Shown here: piece after piece, positions 28,601 through 38,428 of the stretch
How the letters are laid out: every line of letters starts with the position of its first letter
How positions within the stretch are numbered: the stretch's first letter is position 1
From: Phycisphaerae bacterium
GTDB taxonomy: Bacteria; Planctomycetota; Phycisphaerae; UBA1845; UTPLA1
DNA length: 64,000 nucleotides
Assembly: GCA_035275405.1 (NCBI GenBank)
Contig: DATEMU010000015.1
Span: 248,001 to 312,000 of the forward strand
Direction: 5' to 3'
The notes under the pieces: model-generated
What the model was told of the DNA's origin: nothing
The model's input: only the letters and a program-made list of their open reading frames with translations
The model's database searches: none
Translations under genes and position numbers: made by a program

Positions 28601-29347
28601 GACATCGAGAAACTTGTCGCCCGGCAACTGAAAGGTGGCGACGTCAAAGGCAGGGTCGGTGGAGGCGATGCCGTCAAGTTTGCCGCCGAGCGCCTTGACC
28701 GATTCAACAATCCCTTGGGAACCCGCACCGCGAAAGATCACGACCTTTGTCGCCACCGGCTCGGCGGCCAACGCGCGCCACCGCGGCATGACCTTGTACG
28801 CCGGATGAAACTCGCCGGCCCAGCGGACGACGGGAATCGCGAGTTGGTTCGTGACGGCGGTGGATTCCGAATAAATGATATAGGTGTAGGGGTGGAGGTA
28901 TTGGACGATCTCGGCGCCATCCGCTCGAAGGCGATCCAGCCATTCGCTTTTGGTCGGGCCGACAAACTGAACAAGACGAAACGCCTTGCCGTCGGCGCGG
29001 GGCTGCGCCGCCCACGCCGCGGGAAGGGTCGGCGCTTCGTGAAGGGGATCAAAGCGGGATTCCCCCAGGATCAGCGAATACGCCTGCGATTGGTCATGAT
29101 AAGAGATGCCGGACGATTTCAGCCTGACAAAATCCGCATCTTCAAGTTCGACAAGGGAAAATGAGCCGTAGTCAATCGCCAGACGCGGGGCCAGCGCCAG
29201 GCGGGCGGCGTCACTCGATGCCTTGGCGTCCAGACGAACGAAACGGCCTCGGGCGGGGATCGTCTGAGGATTCGCTGCGATTACCGGGAAATTGGATGTT
29301 AACAGGCCCAAGGCAGAAACAAAGACCGCCCATCGTGATTTCCCCAT
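25691..29347 (-). CDS. Secreted subtilisin-like protease with dockerin-like C-terminus
   Basis: This 1218-residue protein begins with a signal peptide (MGKSRWAVFVSALGLLTSNF) and a propeptide-like region to about residue 290. The S8 peptidase domain follows, with triad D310 (IANVDGGVQ), H339 (SSHGTHTAG) and S528 (GTSMASPHV), and the oxyanion Asn in SGNSWGP. After about residue 620 come beta-sandwich domains, one fibronectin-like (THYWRIRATNTCGTGPGS). The C-terminus is a dockerin-type pair: GDMNGSTTRDGADIAAFTN and ADMDMSGDLSQNDQTLF. It is probably extracellular. Minus-strand promoter and terminator candidates flank it, so it is likely monocistronic. Confidence 0.92.
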   Translation of the reverse strand: MGKSRWAVFVSALGLLTSNFPVIAANPQTIPARGRFVRLDAKASSDAARLALAPRLAIDYGSFSLVELEDADFVRLKSSGISYHDQSQAYSLILGESRFDPLHEAPTLPAAWAAQPRADGKAFRLVQFVGPTKSEWLDRLRADGAEIVQYLHPYTYIIYSESTAVTNQLAIPVVRWAGEFHPAYKVMPRWRALAAEPVATKVVIFRGAGSQGIVESVKALGGKLDGIASTDPAFDVATFQLPGDKFLDVAALAGVYSIQPIPTDGGLRGEMSNQVNVNNVNGSNQAFPGYLTWLSGVGLSGAGVRIANVDGGVQETHTNLVNRFVVCVGTTCSATSSSHGTHTAGIMAADGTSGVLDSFGFQRGLGVAPGANLVEQVYSPWFQNPGGMLLLMTDSYNNGASLSGNSWGPAGSPQGYDDDTRQCDVGVRDADPVAPGNQPLSFVLSFMNGNGGTSSQGSPDEGKNIFTIGSTKMQTSGGTQILEIDDLSSNSAHGPALDGRKIPHMVAPGCYVDSTVPTNSYGLNCGTSMASPHVSGAVALFIEYYRGLPDYTTDPSPALVKAAFLAIARDLAGHLDADGGTLGHVFDNKQGWGRMDLEAVVDPANAVQYIDNPVVFNNTGEEWVRNVSAEDPSKPIRIMLVWTDAPGHGLGGSSPAWNNNLDLTVVDGANTYRGNVFDVNGWSTTGGSADDRNNTEGVFIGPTAPNAYTIRVSAANINSDGVPNSGDATDQDFAIVCYNCAQDPTFTLAVTPTPQSVCAPDDAVYKVDVGSILGFSDAVTLSASGHPAGTTAGFGTNPITPPDSTTMTISNTGAASAGSYDILVTGTSGPTMRSSTVRLNLFTASPGISTLLTPPNGDTNQTLRPNFTWTAATQAATYTIEIATDAGFGSIVQSASGLTSPAFTPASDLAMFTTHYWRIRATNTCGTGPGSAVFSFTTRAIPPILLVDDDDNSPDVRSYYTTALNALGKSYDVWNTNNTDTEPSAAELSPYKIVIWFTGDEFGGFCGPGAAGESALGTWLSSGKRLWMVSQDYLYDRDSPSGVPTLFMQMYLGMASPGQNDITQTTVTGQNVFSGLGPYTLSYPFANFSDRISPNETALLAFSGNAGTPPQAAISKDSGAYRTVFFGYPWEAIPTPAGREAVMQRVLDWFTPQCGNLRGDMNGSTTRDGADIAAFTNCLIGNNAFAPGCGCADMDMSGDLSQNDQTLFVDCLLNGTCP

Positions 29348-29490
29348 TGTTGCCCTCCAGCGTTATCGAGCGGCGCCGAAAGCGGTCGTCAGGCCTTTAG
29401 GGGCCTGCCGGTCCTCTTTTAGGCGATGCGACGATCCAAACTCTATCGGAGTGGAACGGCCAGCGTCTCAGAACTCCTCACCGCCTCTCA

Positions 29491-29499
29491 ATTATACCA
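29491..29499 (-). promoter_or_regulatory. Extended -10 promoter for the subtilase gene
   Basis: TGGTATAAT on the minus strand (29499-29491) is a perfect extended -10 element. No good -35 is visible. Transcription would start near 29484, about 137 nt before the ATG. Confidence 0.45.
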
Positions 29500-29561
29500 A
29501 AAGGCAAAAGAGTAGGAAACTGTTTTATGGGGTCACGGTGAAAAAGCGGGCTGTTCCCTCT

Positions 29562-31325
29562 TCAGCCGATCAAGAATCGGCGGCGCTGCAGATAATCCCA
29601 CACCACAAATCGATCGAGTTCGCGGCCGCCCACAAAAAAAACCCGCCCCTGTGTGTTTTCAGACAGGCGATAGGCGAAACGAACATCGTCCTCGGTCTGG
29701 CCCCACGAGGACAAAAGAAACGTGTTGATCGTAATGCCTTGCTGCCGGCAGAGCAGGCCCTCGCGCAGCGTAAATGTCTCGGTCCGATGATCCGGCGGAT
29801 ACAGCAGGTAAAGCCAGTTCTTTTCGAAATGTGCTGTAGGCAGTCCGTCGGTGATGAGGATGATCTGGCGGTTGGGAGTGTCCTGGCCCTGTAGGATTTG
29901 GCGAGCCAACGCGAGGCCTTGTTGGAGGTTGGTGAAGTGAGGCGGGAGGTCGTGCTCCGTCACTCGTTCGTCGGACAAGTCGGCCTTCAGGCGGACGCGC
30001 GAATCGTAGATCGTGACCGGCTTGGGGAGGAGTTGCAGGACCTCGGAAATGTGGCGGCGTTTGGCGAGGGTGTAGATCTCGACGAAGTCCACGAAGTCGC
30101 CGGGGTACTCCGTACGGATCAGGCCGTGCAGCGCAAGGGCCATGCGCTTGACGTTAATGTACTGCCCGCCGTAGCGCATCGACCCGCTCATGTCCATGCA
30201 CACGACCGTGGCGCATTTGGGTGTATTGCGCGTCAGGTGAATCTCGATGTCTTCCGGAAGTACACGCACCTTGCGGGAATCAGCCGCCTCTTTCATTCCG
30301 CGGTCCGCATTCCGAATTCCGACTTTTCCTTTCTCACGAATCATCGCATTCATCAGTGAGCCCGGCACATCCATATTCGCCAGGCTGTCGCCGAATTCGT
30401 AGGGCTTGGTGCGCTGTAGCTCGACAGCCCCTTCTCCGGTGATCTGCTGCTGGTGACGGCCGGCTTTGGCAGCGGAAAGATCGGCGAAGATGCGGTCGAG
30501 GAGCTTTGTCTGGAAAATCTTGAAGGCCTTGGGTGTGAGGCTGTAGCGACCGTCCTGATCCCGCAGGCCCTGCTCTTCCGCGAGGTGCCGGAGCAGCTCT
30601 TCGACCTGCCGGCGCATCGCCTCCAGGCTTTCCATCTGTTCTTCGCTGGCAAAGCGGGCCAGCTCATCCATGTTGACGACATACAGTTTGGCGTTCCTGG
30701 CCGCTTCTTTGAGTTGCTGGATGAGCCGGTCGATGGTCTCCAGCTCTTCCTTGATCTCCAACGCATTGGGAACCTCCATGGGCTGCCGGCCGGTGAACGG
30801 GTACTTGGAGGCCAGCTTCTCAACCTCATACTTCTCGCCAAGCCGCTCGATGATCTGGAGCAGTTGAGAAGCAAAGGCCTGAGGCTCGATCTCCTTCACA
30901 TCCGCTTGATACCACAGCCGCTCTAAGTCGATGACTTGCTCGTCACGAACGGCGCGGTCGAATTGCTTTTTGAAGTGCGGCGGGACGGACGCGTTTTGCA
31001 CAATTTGCCGATAAGCCTCGTCGGCCGCGCTTCGCGCACGCGTCGTTTCGTAGGTCTCGAGGATTCGCCGCCTTCGCTCTTCGAGCATGGCCAGCAGCGA
31101 AGAAAGGCTGGGCCCCAGGCCGGCGATCTGCGACGGATCAATCTCGACCGCCTCGGCGAGTTGTTTCGGCGTCAAATCGCCCAGCGACCCATAGGCGAGC
31201 ATGTGCTCGAACGCGGGTGAAACGAGATCGGGCGCTTCGGCGGCGGGCATCGGGAAGCGCACGGGGTCGTAACCGAGATAGGTATGGACGATTCCGCCGG
31301 GCATGAGTGGGTTACGCTGAGTCAT
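29562..31325 (-). CDS. VWA-domain protein paired with MoxR-type ATPase
   Basis: The 587-residue protein has a long helical N-terminal region (residues 1-330, with many charged helices such as EEQMESLEAMRRQVEELLRH) and a C-terminal von Willebrand A domain whose metal site is D378-x-S-x-S (CMDMSGSM), with a later Asp in IILITDGLPTAH. It belongs to the ChlD/CoxE-like VWA group that works with MoxR ATPases to insert metals or remodel complexes. The ATPase gene lies 10 bp upstream in the same direction. Oddity: codons near 335-345 (KVGIRNADRG) are encoded by a four-unit heptamer array. Confidence 0.85.
   Translation of the reverse strand: MTQRNPLMPGGIVHTYLGYDPVRFPMPAAEAPDLVSPAFEHMLAYGSLGDLTPKQLAEAVEIDPSQIAGLGPSLSSLLAMLEERRRRILETYETTRARSAADEAYRQIVQNASVPPHFKKQFDRAVRDEQVIDLERLWYQADVKEIEPQAFASQLLQIIERLGEKYEVEKLASKYPFTGRQPMEVPNALEIKEELETIDRLIQQLKEAARNAKLYVVNMDELARFASEEQMESLEAMRRQVEELLRHLAEEQGLRDQDGRYSLTPKAFKIFQTKLLDRIFADLSAAKAGRHQQQITGEGAVELQRTKPYEFGDSLANMDVPGSLMNAMIREKGKVGIRNADRGMKEAADSRKVRVLPEDIEIHLTRNTPKCATVVCMDMSGSMRYGGQYINVKRMALALHGLIRTEYPGDFVDFVEIYTLAKRRHISEVLQLLPKPVTIYDSRVRLKADLSDERVTEHDLPPHFTNLQQGLALARQILQGQDTPNRQIILITDGLPTAHFEKNWLYLLYPPDHRTETFTLREGLLCRQQGITINTFLLSSWGQTEDDVRFAYRLSENTQGRVFFVGGRELDRFVVWDYLQRRRFLIG
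30294..30321. repeat. Heptamer array inside the VWA gene
   Basis: Four heptamers, CATTCCG, CGGTCCG, CATTCCG and AATTCCG, lie in tandem and are read through by the VWA gene on the minus strand. Confidence 0.9.
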
Positions 31326-31335
31326 CTTGGTGCGT

Positions 31336-32751
31336 TCATGTTTGGTAGCTCACTCGCCCGTGTTTCACGGAGCGAGAAATCTTCTCATGCGCATGCAGCC
31401 CAGCGAGGACGAACTCCACGCAGCTCGCCCGCATCGCGGGATCATCGGAAGGGTTGATCTCAAACGCCTTTTCCCACGCCGGCGGAACACGCTTGAGGCG
31501 CTCAGCGTAGGCGTTCGACGGCAGCAGGTCGCCGACCTCGATCTTCACGCCCTTGCCGAAGATGGACGCGATCTCCTCGAACCCGTGTTTGTCGCAATAC
31601 TCGTCGAACACTTTCTTGATCGAGGTAACTTGCACCGCCTCCAGCACCTGTTCCTCGCTTAGCTGATGGCTGCTCATGAGGTCCAGTTCAAGCTTGCCCA
31701 TCGACGAGGCGGCAAGGTGGCCGAGGTCGCTGATCCGTGGCACGGCGCCGGGTTCTCCGAGAATCGCGGCCCGCCGCCGCGCACTGGCAATCATCGTGCG
31801 ATAGTTGGCGATCGAAAATCGCGCACTGACGCCGGAGGCCGCGTCCACGAAATCCGAGTCTCTTGCCTCGATCGTAATCTGCTCGCAGATTTCCTTCATG
31901 AACAGCGGCACGCGCACCGGAAACTGACCGTCAAGCGTCACGCCGGCTTCCTGTTCCATGATGGTGATCCCCGTCTCGCGCTGGCGGGGGTAATGGGTAC
32001 GAATCAATGAGCCGATTCGGTCTTTCAATTGCGGAATGACCTTGCCGCTGCGGTTGTACGTCGCGGGGTTGGCCGAGAAGAGAATGACGATGTCCAGATC
32101 GAAGCGGATCGGAAAGCCGCGAATCTGCACGTCCCGCTCCTCGAGGATGTTGAAGAGCCCGACCTGCACGAGTTCGTCCAGCTCCGGGACCTCATTCATA
32201 GCGAACAGGCCCCGATTCATCCGCGGGATCAGTCCAAAATGCAGAGCCTCCTCGGCCGACATGCTCGTCCCCGCGGCCAGCTTCGACGGGTCGATCTCAC
32301 CAATGACATCCGCGAATTTGGTACCGGGCGACAGCCGCTCGGCATATCGTGCGTCCCGCGGCCACCACTCAATCGGCGTGCGGTCGCCCTCGGCGGCGAT
32401 GACTCGCCTTGCAAAGGTGCTGATCGGTTTGAGCGGATCGTCGTGCAACTCGCTACCTGCGACATATGGAATCTCCGGATCGAGCAGCCGAACAAGACCG
32501 CGCATAAGCCGGCTCTTGGCCTGCCCTTTTTCGCCAAGAAAGAGCATGTCATGCTTGGCCAGGATGGCGAGGCAAGCCTCGGGAATGACCGTGTCCTCGT
32601 AACCAATGATGCCGGGAAACAACTCTTCGTGCGCGGAGAGTTTCCGCAGAAGGTTGTCGTGCAATTCCTGTTTGACAGTTTTGGGCCGCCAGCCCGCCGC
32701 GCGAAGCTCGCCGAGAGTCTGGGGCTTATTCTTCGAGTTCCCATCCATCAT
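31336..32751 (-). CDS. MoxR-type / magnesium-chelatase-like AAA+ ATPase
   Basis: The 471-residue protein is an AAA+ ATPase of the MoxR/BchI helix-2-insert group. Walker A is LGEKGQAKS at residues 72-80. Walker B is in [20 protein letters not shown], with the acidic residue reading N-E. The sensor segment is [20 protein letters not shown]. Such ATPases act with VWA partners as chaperones for metal insertion or complex maturation, and the VWA gene follows after 10 bp. The long N-terminal part starts [20 protein letters not shown]. It diverges from the endonuclease IV gene. Confidence 0.88.
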   Translation of the reverse strand: MMDGNSKNKPQTLGELRAAGWRPKTVKQELHDNLLRKLSAHEELFPGIIGYEDTVIPEACLAILAKHDMLFLGEKGQAKSRLMRGLVRLLDPEIPYVAGSELHDDPLKPISTFARRVIAAEGDRTPIEWWPRDARYAERLSPGTKFADVIGEIDPSKLAAGTSMSAEEALHFGLIPRMNRGLFAMNEVPELDELVQVGLFNILEERDVQIRGFPIRFDLDIVILFSANPATYNRSGKVIPQLKDRIGSLIRTHYPRQRETGITIMEQEAGVTLDGQFPVRVPLFMKEICEQITIEARDSDFVDAASGVSARFSIANYRTMIASARRRAAILGEPGAVPRISDLGHLAASSMGKLELDLMSSHQLSEEQVLEAVQVTSIKKVFDEYCDKHGFEEIASIFGKGVKIEVGDLLPSNAYAERLKRVPPAWEKAFEINPSDDPAMRASCVEFVLAGLHAHEKISRSVKHGRVSYQT

Positions 32752-32841
32752 GCCCCGATTTTAGCCGCTGGCAGCGCGTCACGCATCTCGTAGGCATTGC
32801 CGTCGTGCGACTCGGCGACTCGTCACATACAATCCCGGCCC

Positions 32842-33720
32842 ATGGCGGATTCCCCCAAACAACAACGCTTCGGTGCACACATGTCCGTCGCCGGAGGGCT
32901 TCACCTTGCCTTCGACCTCGCCGTCCAGGCGGGTTGCGACTGTCTGCAGATCTTCGTAAAGAACCAGCGGCAATGGGTCGCCAAGCCGCTGACCGACGGA
33001 CAAGCGGCCGAGTTTCGCCAAGCGATGGCGGCCACACGGATCACTCCTGTGGTCGCGCACGCCAGTTACTTGATCAACATGGCCTCGCCCGACGACGCCC
33101 TTCGCCAGAAGAGCATCGCGGCGATGATCGATGAACTGACACGCTGCGAGGCCCTCGGTGTGGTTTCGTTAGTGGTGCACCCCGGCGCCCACATGGGCCA
33201 GGGTGTCGATGCCGGTATCGCCCGTATCGCCCAATCGCTCGATCAAATCCACGCGGCCACACCCGGCTTCAAAACCACCATCGCATTGGAGGTCACGGCG
33301 GGCCAGGGCTCCGCGATTGGCTTTGAAATCGCGCATCTCGGAAGGATCATGGCGGCCTCAAAAGACCCGGGCCGCATACGAACTTGTCTCGACACCTGCC
33401 ACCTCTTCGCGGCGGGCTATGACCTCTCGGACATCGCCGACTATCAACGGATGACCGACGAACTCGCCGCCTCCGTCCGTTTCGAAAACGTCAGTTGCAT
33501 ACACGCCAACGACTCGAAGGGCGAACGCGGCAGCAGGGTTGACCGGCACGACCACATTACCGAGGGTCGCATCGGCGTGCGTGGCTTCGAGAACATCCTG
33601 AACGACGCTCGCCTCGCGGCCGTTCCCAGAATCCTTGAAACACCCAAGGAATCCGACAGAGGCGTTGAGTTTGATCGCTCAAATCTCGAACGCTTGCGGG
33701 TTATGATTGCGAAGAAGTAG
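32842..33720 (+). CDS. nfo: Endonuclease IV (AP endonuclease)
   Basis: This 292-residue zinc enzyme cuts abasic sites in base-excision repair. The family signatures are clear: FGAHMSVAGGLHLAFDLAVQ at the N-terminus, VVHPGAHMG, LEVTAGQGSAIGF, CLDTCHLFAAGYDL and HANDSKGERGSRVDRHDHIT, which hold the metal-binding His, Asp and Glu residues. The length fits. I start at the ATG at 32842, directly before the conserved N-terminus. The LpxI gene follows 63 bp downstream on the same strand. Confidence 0.95.
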   Translation: MADSPKQQRFGAHMSVAGGLHLAFDLAVQAGCDCLQIFVKNQRQWVAKPLTDGQAAEFRQAMAATRITPVVAHASYLINMASPDDALRQKSIAAMIDELTRCEALGVVSLVVHPGAHMGQGVDAGIARIAQSLDQIHAATPGFKTTIALEVTAGQGSAIGFEIAHLGRIMAASKDPGRIRTCLDTCHLFAAGYDLSDIADYQRMTDELAASVRFENVSCIHANDSKGERGSRVDRHDHITEGRIGVRGFENILNDARLAAVPRILETPKESDRGVEFDRSNLERLRVMIAKK

Positions 33721-33783
33721 CGCCGCTTCGCGTGGCCGTTTCTCTGATACAATCCCTGCGAATTCTTCCGATACGTTTGAATA

Positions 33784-34629
33784 ATGACCCCAAGCAACCA
33801 AACATTAGGACTCATCGCCGGTGAAGGCGTGTTCCCCGCCATGGTCCTGCGCGGCGCCAAGGAAGCCGGGCTCCGCGTCGTCGTCGTCGGTCTGCACAGT
33901 TGTTGTGACGCGCGGCTCTTCACCGACGCCGACGCTTTTTACGAAGCGGGAGTCGCAAGGCTCGGTCGCTGGATTCGCATCTTCCGCAGGGAACAGGCTC
34001 ACCAGGTCATTATGGCCGGCCGCGTCCGCAAGACCCGTATGCTCGACCGATCCCCCTGGCGACAATGGTTGGCGTACCTGCCGGATTGGACTAGCATCAA
34101 GGTCTGGTACTTCGGCGCGAAGGATCGGCGAAACGACAATCTCCTTCGCGCCGTGGCCGACGAGATGCGGCGCAAGGGTGTGGAGTTGATCGATTCAACG
34201 GCCTATTGCCGGGACGCGATGGCCGCCGAGGGCGCGCTGGGAAACCTTCGCCTCTCGCCCGCTCAGGCCGCCGACGCCGAGCTGGGATGGTCCATCGCCA
34301 AGGAAATGGGCCGCCTGGACATCGGCCAATCGGTCGCGGTCAAGGACAAGGACATCATTGCGATCGAGGCGATCGAGGGCACGGACGCGATGATTGCACG
34401 GGCGGGCGAACTGTGCCGATCCGGCGGGTGGACCCTTGTCAAGGTCGCCAAACCGAACCAGGACATGCGTTTCGACGTCCCTACCATCGGCCCCGGCACG
34501 ATCGAGGGGCTGGCTCGAGCGCGGGCCGCGGCAGTCGTCGTTGAAGCGGGCAAGACGCTGCTCTTGTCTCCCGCGGAGACAATTGCGCTGGCCAATCGGC
34601 ACGGGATCGCGATAGTAGGACGAATCTAG
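33784..34629 (+). CDS. lpxI: UDP-2,3-diacylglucosamine pyrophosphatase LpxI
   Basis: The 281-residue protein matches LpxI (DUF1009), which hydrolyses UDP-2,3-diacylglucosamine to lipid X in lipid A synthesis, replacing LpxH. Signatures: LGLIAGEGVFPAMVLRGAKE at the start, HQVIMAGRVRKTRML, a helix DNLLRAVADEMRRKGVELID, then DIGQSVAVKDKDIIAIEAIE, EGTDAMIARAGEL and LVKVAKPNQDMRFDVPTIG. Its presence supports a lipopolysaccharide-type outer membrane in this organism. The upstream gene is nfo; a sugar epimerase gene follows 44 bp later. Confidence 0.93.
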   Translation: MTPSNQTLGLIAGEGVFPAMVLRGAKEAGLRVVVVGLHSCCDARLFTDADAFYEAGVARLGRWIRIFRREQAHQVIMAGRVRKTRMLDRSPWRQWLAYLPDWTSIKVWYFGAKDRRNDNLLRAVADEMRRKGVELIDSTAYCRDAMAAEGALGNLRLSPAQAADAELGWSIAKEMGRLDIGQSVAVKDKDIIAIEAIEGTDAMIARAGELCRSGGWTLVKVAKPNQDMRFDVPTIGPGTIEGLARARAAAVVVEAGKTLLLSPAETIALANRHGIAIVGRI

Positions 34630-34673
34630 GGCGGACGTCGTGCAGCGACCGCCCTTCATGAGGACATGGCTCG

Positions 34674-35612
34674 ATGGAATATTTGGTGACGGGTGGAGCG
34701 GGCTTTATCGGTTCGCATCTGGTGGAGCGTTTGGTCAAGGACGGCCGCCGCGTGCGCGTCCTGGACAACTTCCTTACCGGCAAGCGCGAGAATCTCGCCC
34801 CGTTCGGCAATCAAATCGAACTTTTGGATGGAGACATGGCAGACCCGTCGATCTGCCAGCGTGCATGCCAGGGTGTTCGCGTTGTCCTGCACGAAGCTGC
34901 GCTGCCTTCCGTGCCCAAGTCCGTTGCCGATCCGGTCGCCAGCCATCGTTCCAACGTGCAGGGCACCTTCAACATGCTGGTTGCCGCGCGAGACGCAAAG
35001 GTCGAGCGGTTTATCTATGCGGGAAGCAGTTCCGCATACGGCGAGTCGGAAGTCCTTCCCAAAGTGGAGACCATCAAGCCCAGCCCGCTGAGTCCTTACG
35101 CGGTGCAAAAGCTCACCGGCGAGTACTATTGCACGGCGTTTGCGCGATGCTATGGGATGGCGACGCTCACGATCCGTTACTTCAACGTCTTCGGCCCGCG
35201 GCAGGACCCCACGAGCCAATACGCCGCCGCGATTCCTGCCTTCATCACGGCCATCGCCGAAGGTCGCGCACCGACGGTATATGGCGACGGCGAACAGACG
35301 CGCGATTTCACGTACATCGACAATATCATCGAAGCCAACCTGCGGGCCGTTAAGACCGAGGTCCGCGGCGAGGTCATCAACGTGGCCTGCGGCGAGTCGA
35401 TCTCGATCAACGCGATTATCCAGGCCATCAACGCCGAACTGGGAAAAAACATCCGGCCGAATTACGTCCCCCCGAGGCCGGGCGACATCAAGCACTCCTG
35501 GGCCGACGTGAAACTGGCTGAGAAGGTGATCGGTTTCCGTCCGATCGTGACGTTTCGCGACGGGTTGCGAAAGGCCATTGACTGGTACACCGGCCGCGGT
35601 CGATCGACCTGA
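34674..35612 (+). CDS. NAD-dependent UDP-sugar 4-epimerase
   Basis: The 312-residue extended short-chain dehydrogenase has the NAD motif LVTGGAGFIGSHLVERLVKD, the catalytic Y142-x3-K146 in SPYAVQKLTGEYY, and the substrate segment RYFNVFGPRQDPTSQYAAAI. These resemble WbpP-type UDP-GlcNAc/GalNAc 4-epimerases, and GalE is the main alternative. It follows lpxI on the same strand, so a role in surface polysaccharide is plausible. The glycogen phosphorylase gene follows after 22 bp. Confidence 0.85.
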   Translation: MEYLVTGGAGFIGSHLVERLVKDGRRVRVLDNFLTGKRENLAPFGNQIELLDGDMADPSICQRACQGVRVVLHEAALPSVPKSVADPVASHRSNVQGTFNMLVAARDAKVERFIYAGSSSAYGESEVLPKVETIKPSPLSPYAVQKLTGEYYCTAFARCYGMATLTIRYFNVFGPRQDPTSQYAAAIPAFITAIAEGRAPTVYGDGEQTRDFTYIDNIIEANLRAVKTEVRGEVINVACGESISINAIIQAINAELGKNIRPNYVPPRPGDIKHSWADVKLAEKVIGFRPIVTFRDGLRKAIDWYTGRGRST

Positions 35613-35634
35613 GGATTAATAGAATGGAGCGATC

Positions 35635-38190
35635 ATGTATCGCCTGAGAACCTATACCGTGGTGCCGGCGCTCCCCGAGCGACTCGCGCGATTGCGTGAA
35701 CTGGCCTACAACATCTGGTGGAGCTGGAACGCGGACGCGATGGAACTCTTCCGCCGCCTGAATCCGGACCTCTGGGAGGACATGAACCAGAATCCGGTCA
35801 AGATGCTGGCCCACTTGGCGCAGCGTCGCCTGGACCAGGCCGCGGCCGACAAGGCGTATCTGGCCCACATGGATCGCGTCCTCGAATCCTTCGATGCGTA
35901 CATGAACGGCGAAACGTGGTTCGGCCGAAGTTACGCCGACCTGCGTGATGCGAGAATCGCCTACTTCTCCATGGAATTCGGGCTGCACGAATCGCTGCCG
36001 ATCTACTCCGGCGGCCTGGGAATACTGGCCGGGGATCACCTCAAGAGCGCCAGCGACCTGGGACTTCCCCTGGTCGGCGTGGGCCTGCTTTATCGCCAGG
36101 GCTATTTCCATCAGCGGCTTTCGAGCGACGGCTGGCAATTGGAGGAATATCCCTCGTTCGACTTTTACCAGGCTCCCATCACGCCGGTAAAAAAAGAAAA
36201 TGGAGAATTCCTGACGGTCGCGCTGCCGATCGCGGATCGCTCGGTAATCGCCAACGTCTGGCGCGTGCAGGTCGGAAGGGTTCCGCTCTTTTTGCTCGAC
36301 GCGGACGTGAAGGAGAATGACCCGCGGGATCGCGAGATCACGTTCCGGTTGTACGGCGGCGATGAGGAAACGCGAATCCGCCAGGAGGTGCTATTGGGCA
36401 TCGGGGGGCTTCGCGCCTTGTCGCAAATCGGGATGCTGCCCGATGTCTGCCACATGAACGAAGGGCACGCGGCCTTCCTCGCCTTGGAGCGAATCCGTCA
36501 GCGTACGGAGAAGGACGGCCTGAGCTTCGCCGAAGCCCGCGAGGCCGTGAACGCAAGTCTGGTATTCACAACGCACACGCCAGTGCCGGCGGGAATCGAT
36601 CGCTTCGAGGACGAGTTGGTCACAAAGTACCTGTCGCCCTTTCTGCCCGACGCCGGTCTGAAGCCGGAGGAATTTTTGGCGCTGGGAAAAATCGATGCCT
36701 CCGACGCCAAAGAGGAGTTCTGCATGGCGGTAATGGCCCTCCGGCTGGCCGGGGCGGCCAACGGTGTCAGTGCATTGCACGGCCACGTCTCACGAGAAAT
36801 GTGGCACCGCGTGTGGCCCGGCGCGCCGCGCGACGAGGTGCCCATCACGTCAATTACCAACGGTATTCACACGAATACGTGGATCGCGCCGGAAATGGCG
36901 GATCTGCTCGATCGCTACCTCGGTCCGACCTGGGCCGAAAACCCCGTGGATCACGATGTCTGGCGACGCGTGGATGAGATTCCCGACCTCGAGCTTTGGC
37001 GGATGCATGAGCGCAAACGGATCGCCCTCGTGGCCTTCGCACGCCGGCGCGTGAAGGAGCAGTTCCGTCGCCGCGGTGCGCCCCCGGCGGAGGTCAAAGC
37101 GGCCGACGAGTACCTTGACCCCGAGGCCCTGACCATCGGCTTCGCCCGCCGCTTCGCCCCCTATAAGCGCGGCGCGCTACTGTTCCGCAATCCCCAGCGC
37201 CTGTTAAAAATCCTCAGCAGCCCCGAGCGTCCGGTGCAGTTGATCTTTGCCGGCAAGGCGCACCCGCGGGATGACAACGGCAAGGCCGTGATCAAGGAGA
37301 TCATGTCCAACATCACGCAACCGGAATTCCGCCGTCGAATACTCTTTATCGAGAACTATGACATGACCGTGGCCCGCGCCCTGGTTCAAGGGGCCGACGT
37401 CTGGCTCAACAATCCGATCAAGCCGCGCGAAGCCTCCGGTACCAGCGGCATGAAGGTCGCTCCCAACGGCGGCGTCAACCTCTCCGTGCTGGATGGCTGG
37501 TGGCCCGAGGCCTTTGACGGCGAGAACGGCTGGGCCATCGACGAGGGCCGGGTTTACGAAGATGCCGCGTACCGCGACCACAGCGAAGGCGAGGCGATTT
37601 ACGACTTGCTCGAAAAGGAGATCGTCCCGCTATTCTACGATCGCGGCGCGGACGGCCTGCCGCGCGGTTGGCTCGGCCGAATGAAGGCCTCCATGCGAAC
37701 CATTTGCCCCATGTTCAATACCAATCGGATGATCGAGGAATACGCCAACCGGCTCTACGTCCCCGCTGCGCAGCGCTGGCGCCGGCTCTCCTATGACCAT
37801 TATCAACGGGCCAAAGACCTGGCCCGTTGGAAACACGACGTGGGCGCCCATTGGGCCAAGGTCAAGGTGGAGGAAGTCCAATCCAATAGCGGCGATGAGA
37901 TGCCCGTCGGATCGACGGTCAGCGTCCGCGCCAGGGTCCATCTCGGCGACGTCAAGCCGGACGACGTGGCCGTCGAGCTGTATCACGGTCGCGTCGACGC
38001 CCATGGCCATCTCGTCGAGGGCGCCAGCGAAGCAATGTCCTGCCGCGACCACATCGAGAATGGCACGTACTGGTTTAACGGCGAGGTGCCGTGCCATCGC
38101 AGCGGTCAGCACGGCTACGCGGTCCGCATCGTCCCCCGCCACCCGGACCTGACGCACCGGTTTGACACGGGATTGATCCTGTGGAGTTGA
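35635..38190 (+). CDS. glgP: Alpha-glucan (glycogen) phosphorylase
   Basis: The 851-residue enzyme releases glucose-1-phosphate from storage glucans. It opens with the DUF3417 domain found in the bacterial/archaeal subtype ([20 protein letters not shown]). The phosphorylase core follows: [49 protein letters not shown] and [20 protein letters not shown], with K607 carrying pyridoxal phosphate. It closes with a short beta-rich region ([20 protein letters not shown]). It follows the epimerase gene closely. Confidence 0.93.
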   Translation: MYRLRTYTVVPALPERLARLRELAYNIWWSWNADAMELFRRLNPDLWEDMNQNPVKMLAHLAQRRLDQAAADKAYLAHMDRVLESFDAYMNGETWFGRSYADLRDARIAYFSMEFGLHESLPIYSGGLGILAGDHLKSASDLGLPLVGVGLLYRQGYFHQRLSSDGWQLEEYPSFDFYQAPITPVKKENGEFLTVALPIADRSVIANVWRVQVGRVPLFLLDADVKENDPRDREITFRLYGGDEETRIRQEVLLGIGGLRALSQIGMLPDVCHMNEGHAAFLALERIRQRTEKDGLSFAEAREAVNASLVFTTHTPVPAGIDRFEDELVTKYLSPFLPDAGLKPEEFLALGKIDASDAKEEFCMAVMALRLAGAANGVSALHGHVSREMWHRVWPGAPRDEVPITSITNGIHTNTWIAPEMADLLDRYLGPTWAENPVDHDVWRRVDEIPDLELWRMHERKRIALVAFARRRVKEQFRRRGAPPAEVKAADEYLDPEALTIGFARRFAPYKRGALLFRNPQRLLKILSSPERPVQLIFAGKAHPRDDNGKAVIKEIMSNITQPEFRRRILFIENYDMTVARALVQGADVWLNNPIKPREASGTSGMKVAPNGGVNLSVLDGWWPEAFDGENGWAIDEGRVYEDAAYRDHSEGEAIYDLLEKEIVPLFYDRGADGLPRGWLGRMKASMRTICPMFNTNRMIEEYANRLYVPAAQRWRRLSYDHYQRAKDLARWKHDVGAHWAKVKVEEVQSNSGDEMPVGSTVSVRARVHLGDVKPDDVAVELYHGRVDAHGHLVEGASEAMSCRDHIENGTYWFNGEVPCHRSGQHGYAVRIVPRHPDLTHRFDTGLILWS

Positions 38191-38229
38191 CGGGATCGTG
38201 ATCGGTTTTTTCTGCCCGACGCGCTCCGC

Positions 38230-38256
38230 TTGACACTCAAATCGCCGCGCTATACT
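38230..38256 (+). promoter_or_regulatory. Promoter of tRNA-Asp
   Basis: TTGACA (38230-38235) and TATACT (38251-38256) lie upstream of the tRNA with a slightly short 15-bp spacer; transcription would begin about 40 nt before the mature tRNA. Confidence 0.5.
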
Positions 38257-38303
38257 TTCCTTCCCTCACGGCCACGAATATCGTGGCCGTTTGCCTCTTC
38301 ATT

Positions 38304-38377
<74 letters not shown>

Positions 38378-38382
38378 ATCCA

Positions 38383-38419
38383 CCCACTTTCCCGCGTGAG
38401 CGTGAAGGTGGGTTTTTTT
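38383..38419 (+). terminator. Rho-independent terminator of tRNA-Asp
   Basis: A 9-bp stem (CCCACTTTC with GAAGGTGGG, one G-U pair) is followed by seven T. Confidence 0.85.
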
Positions 38420-38428
38420 ATCGATGCC

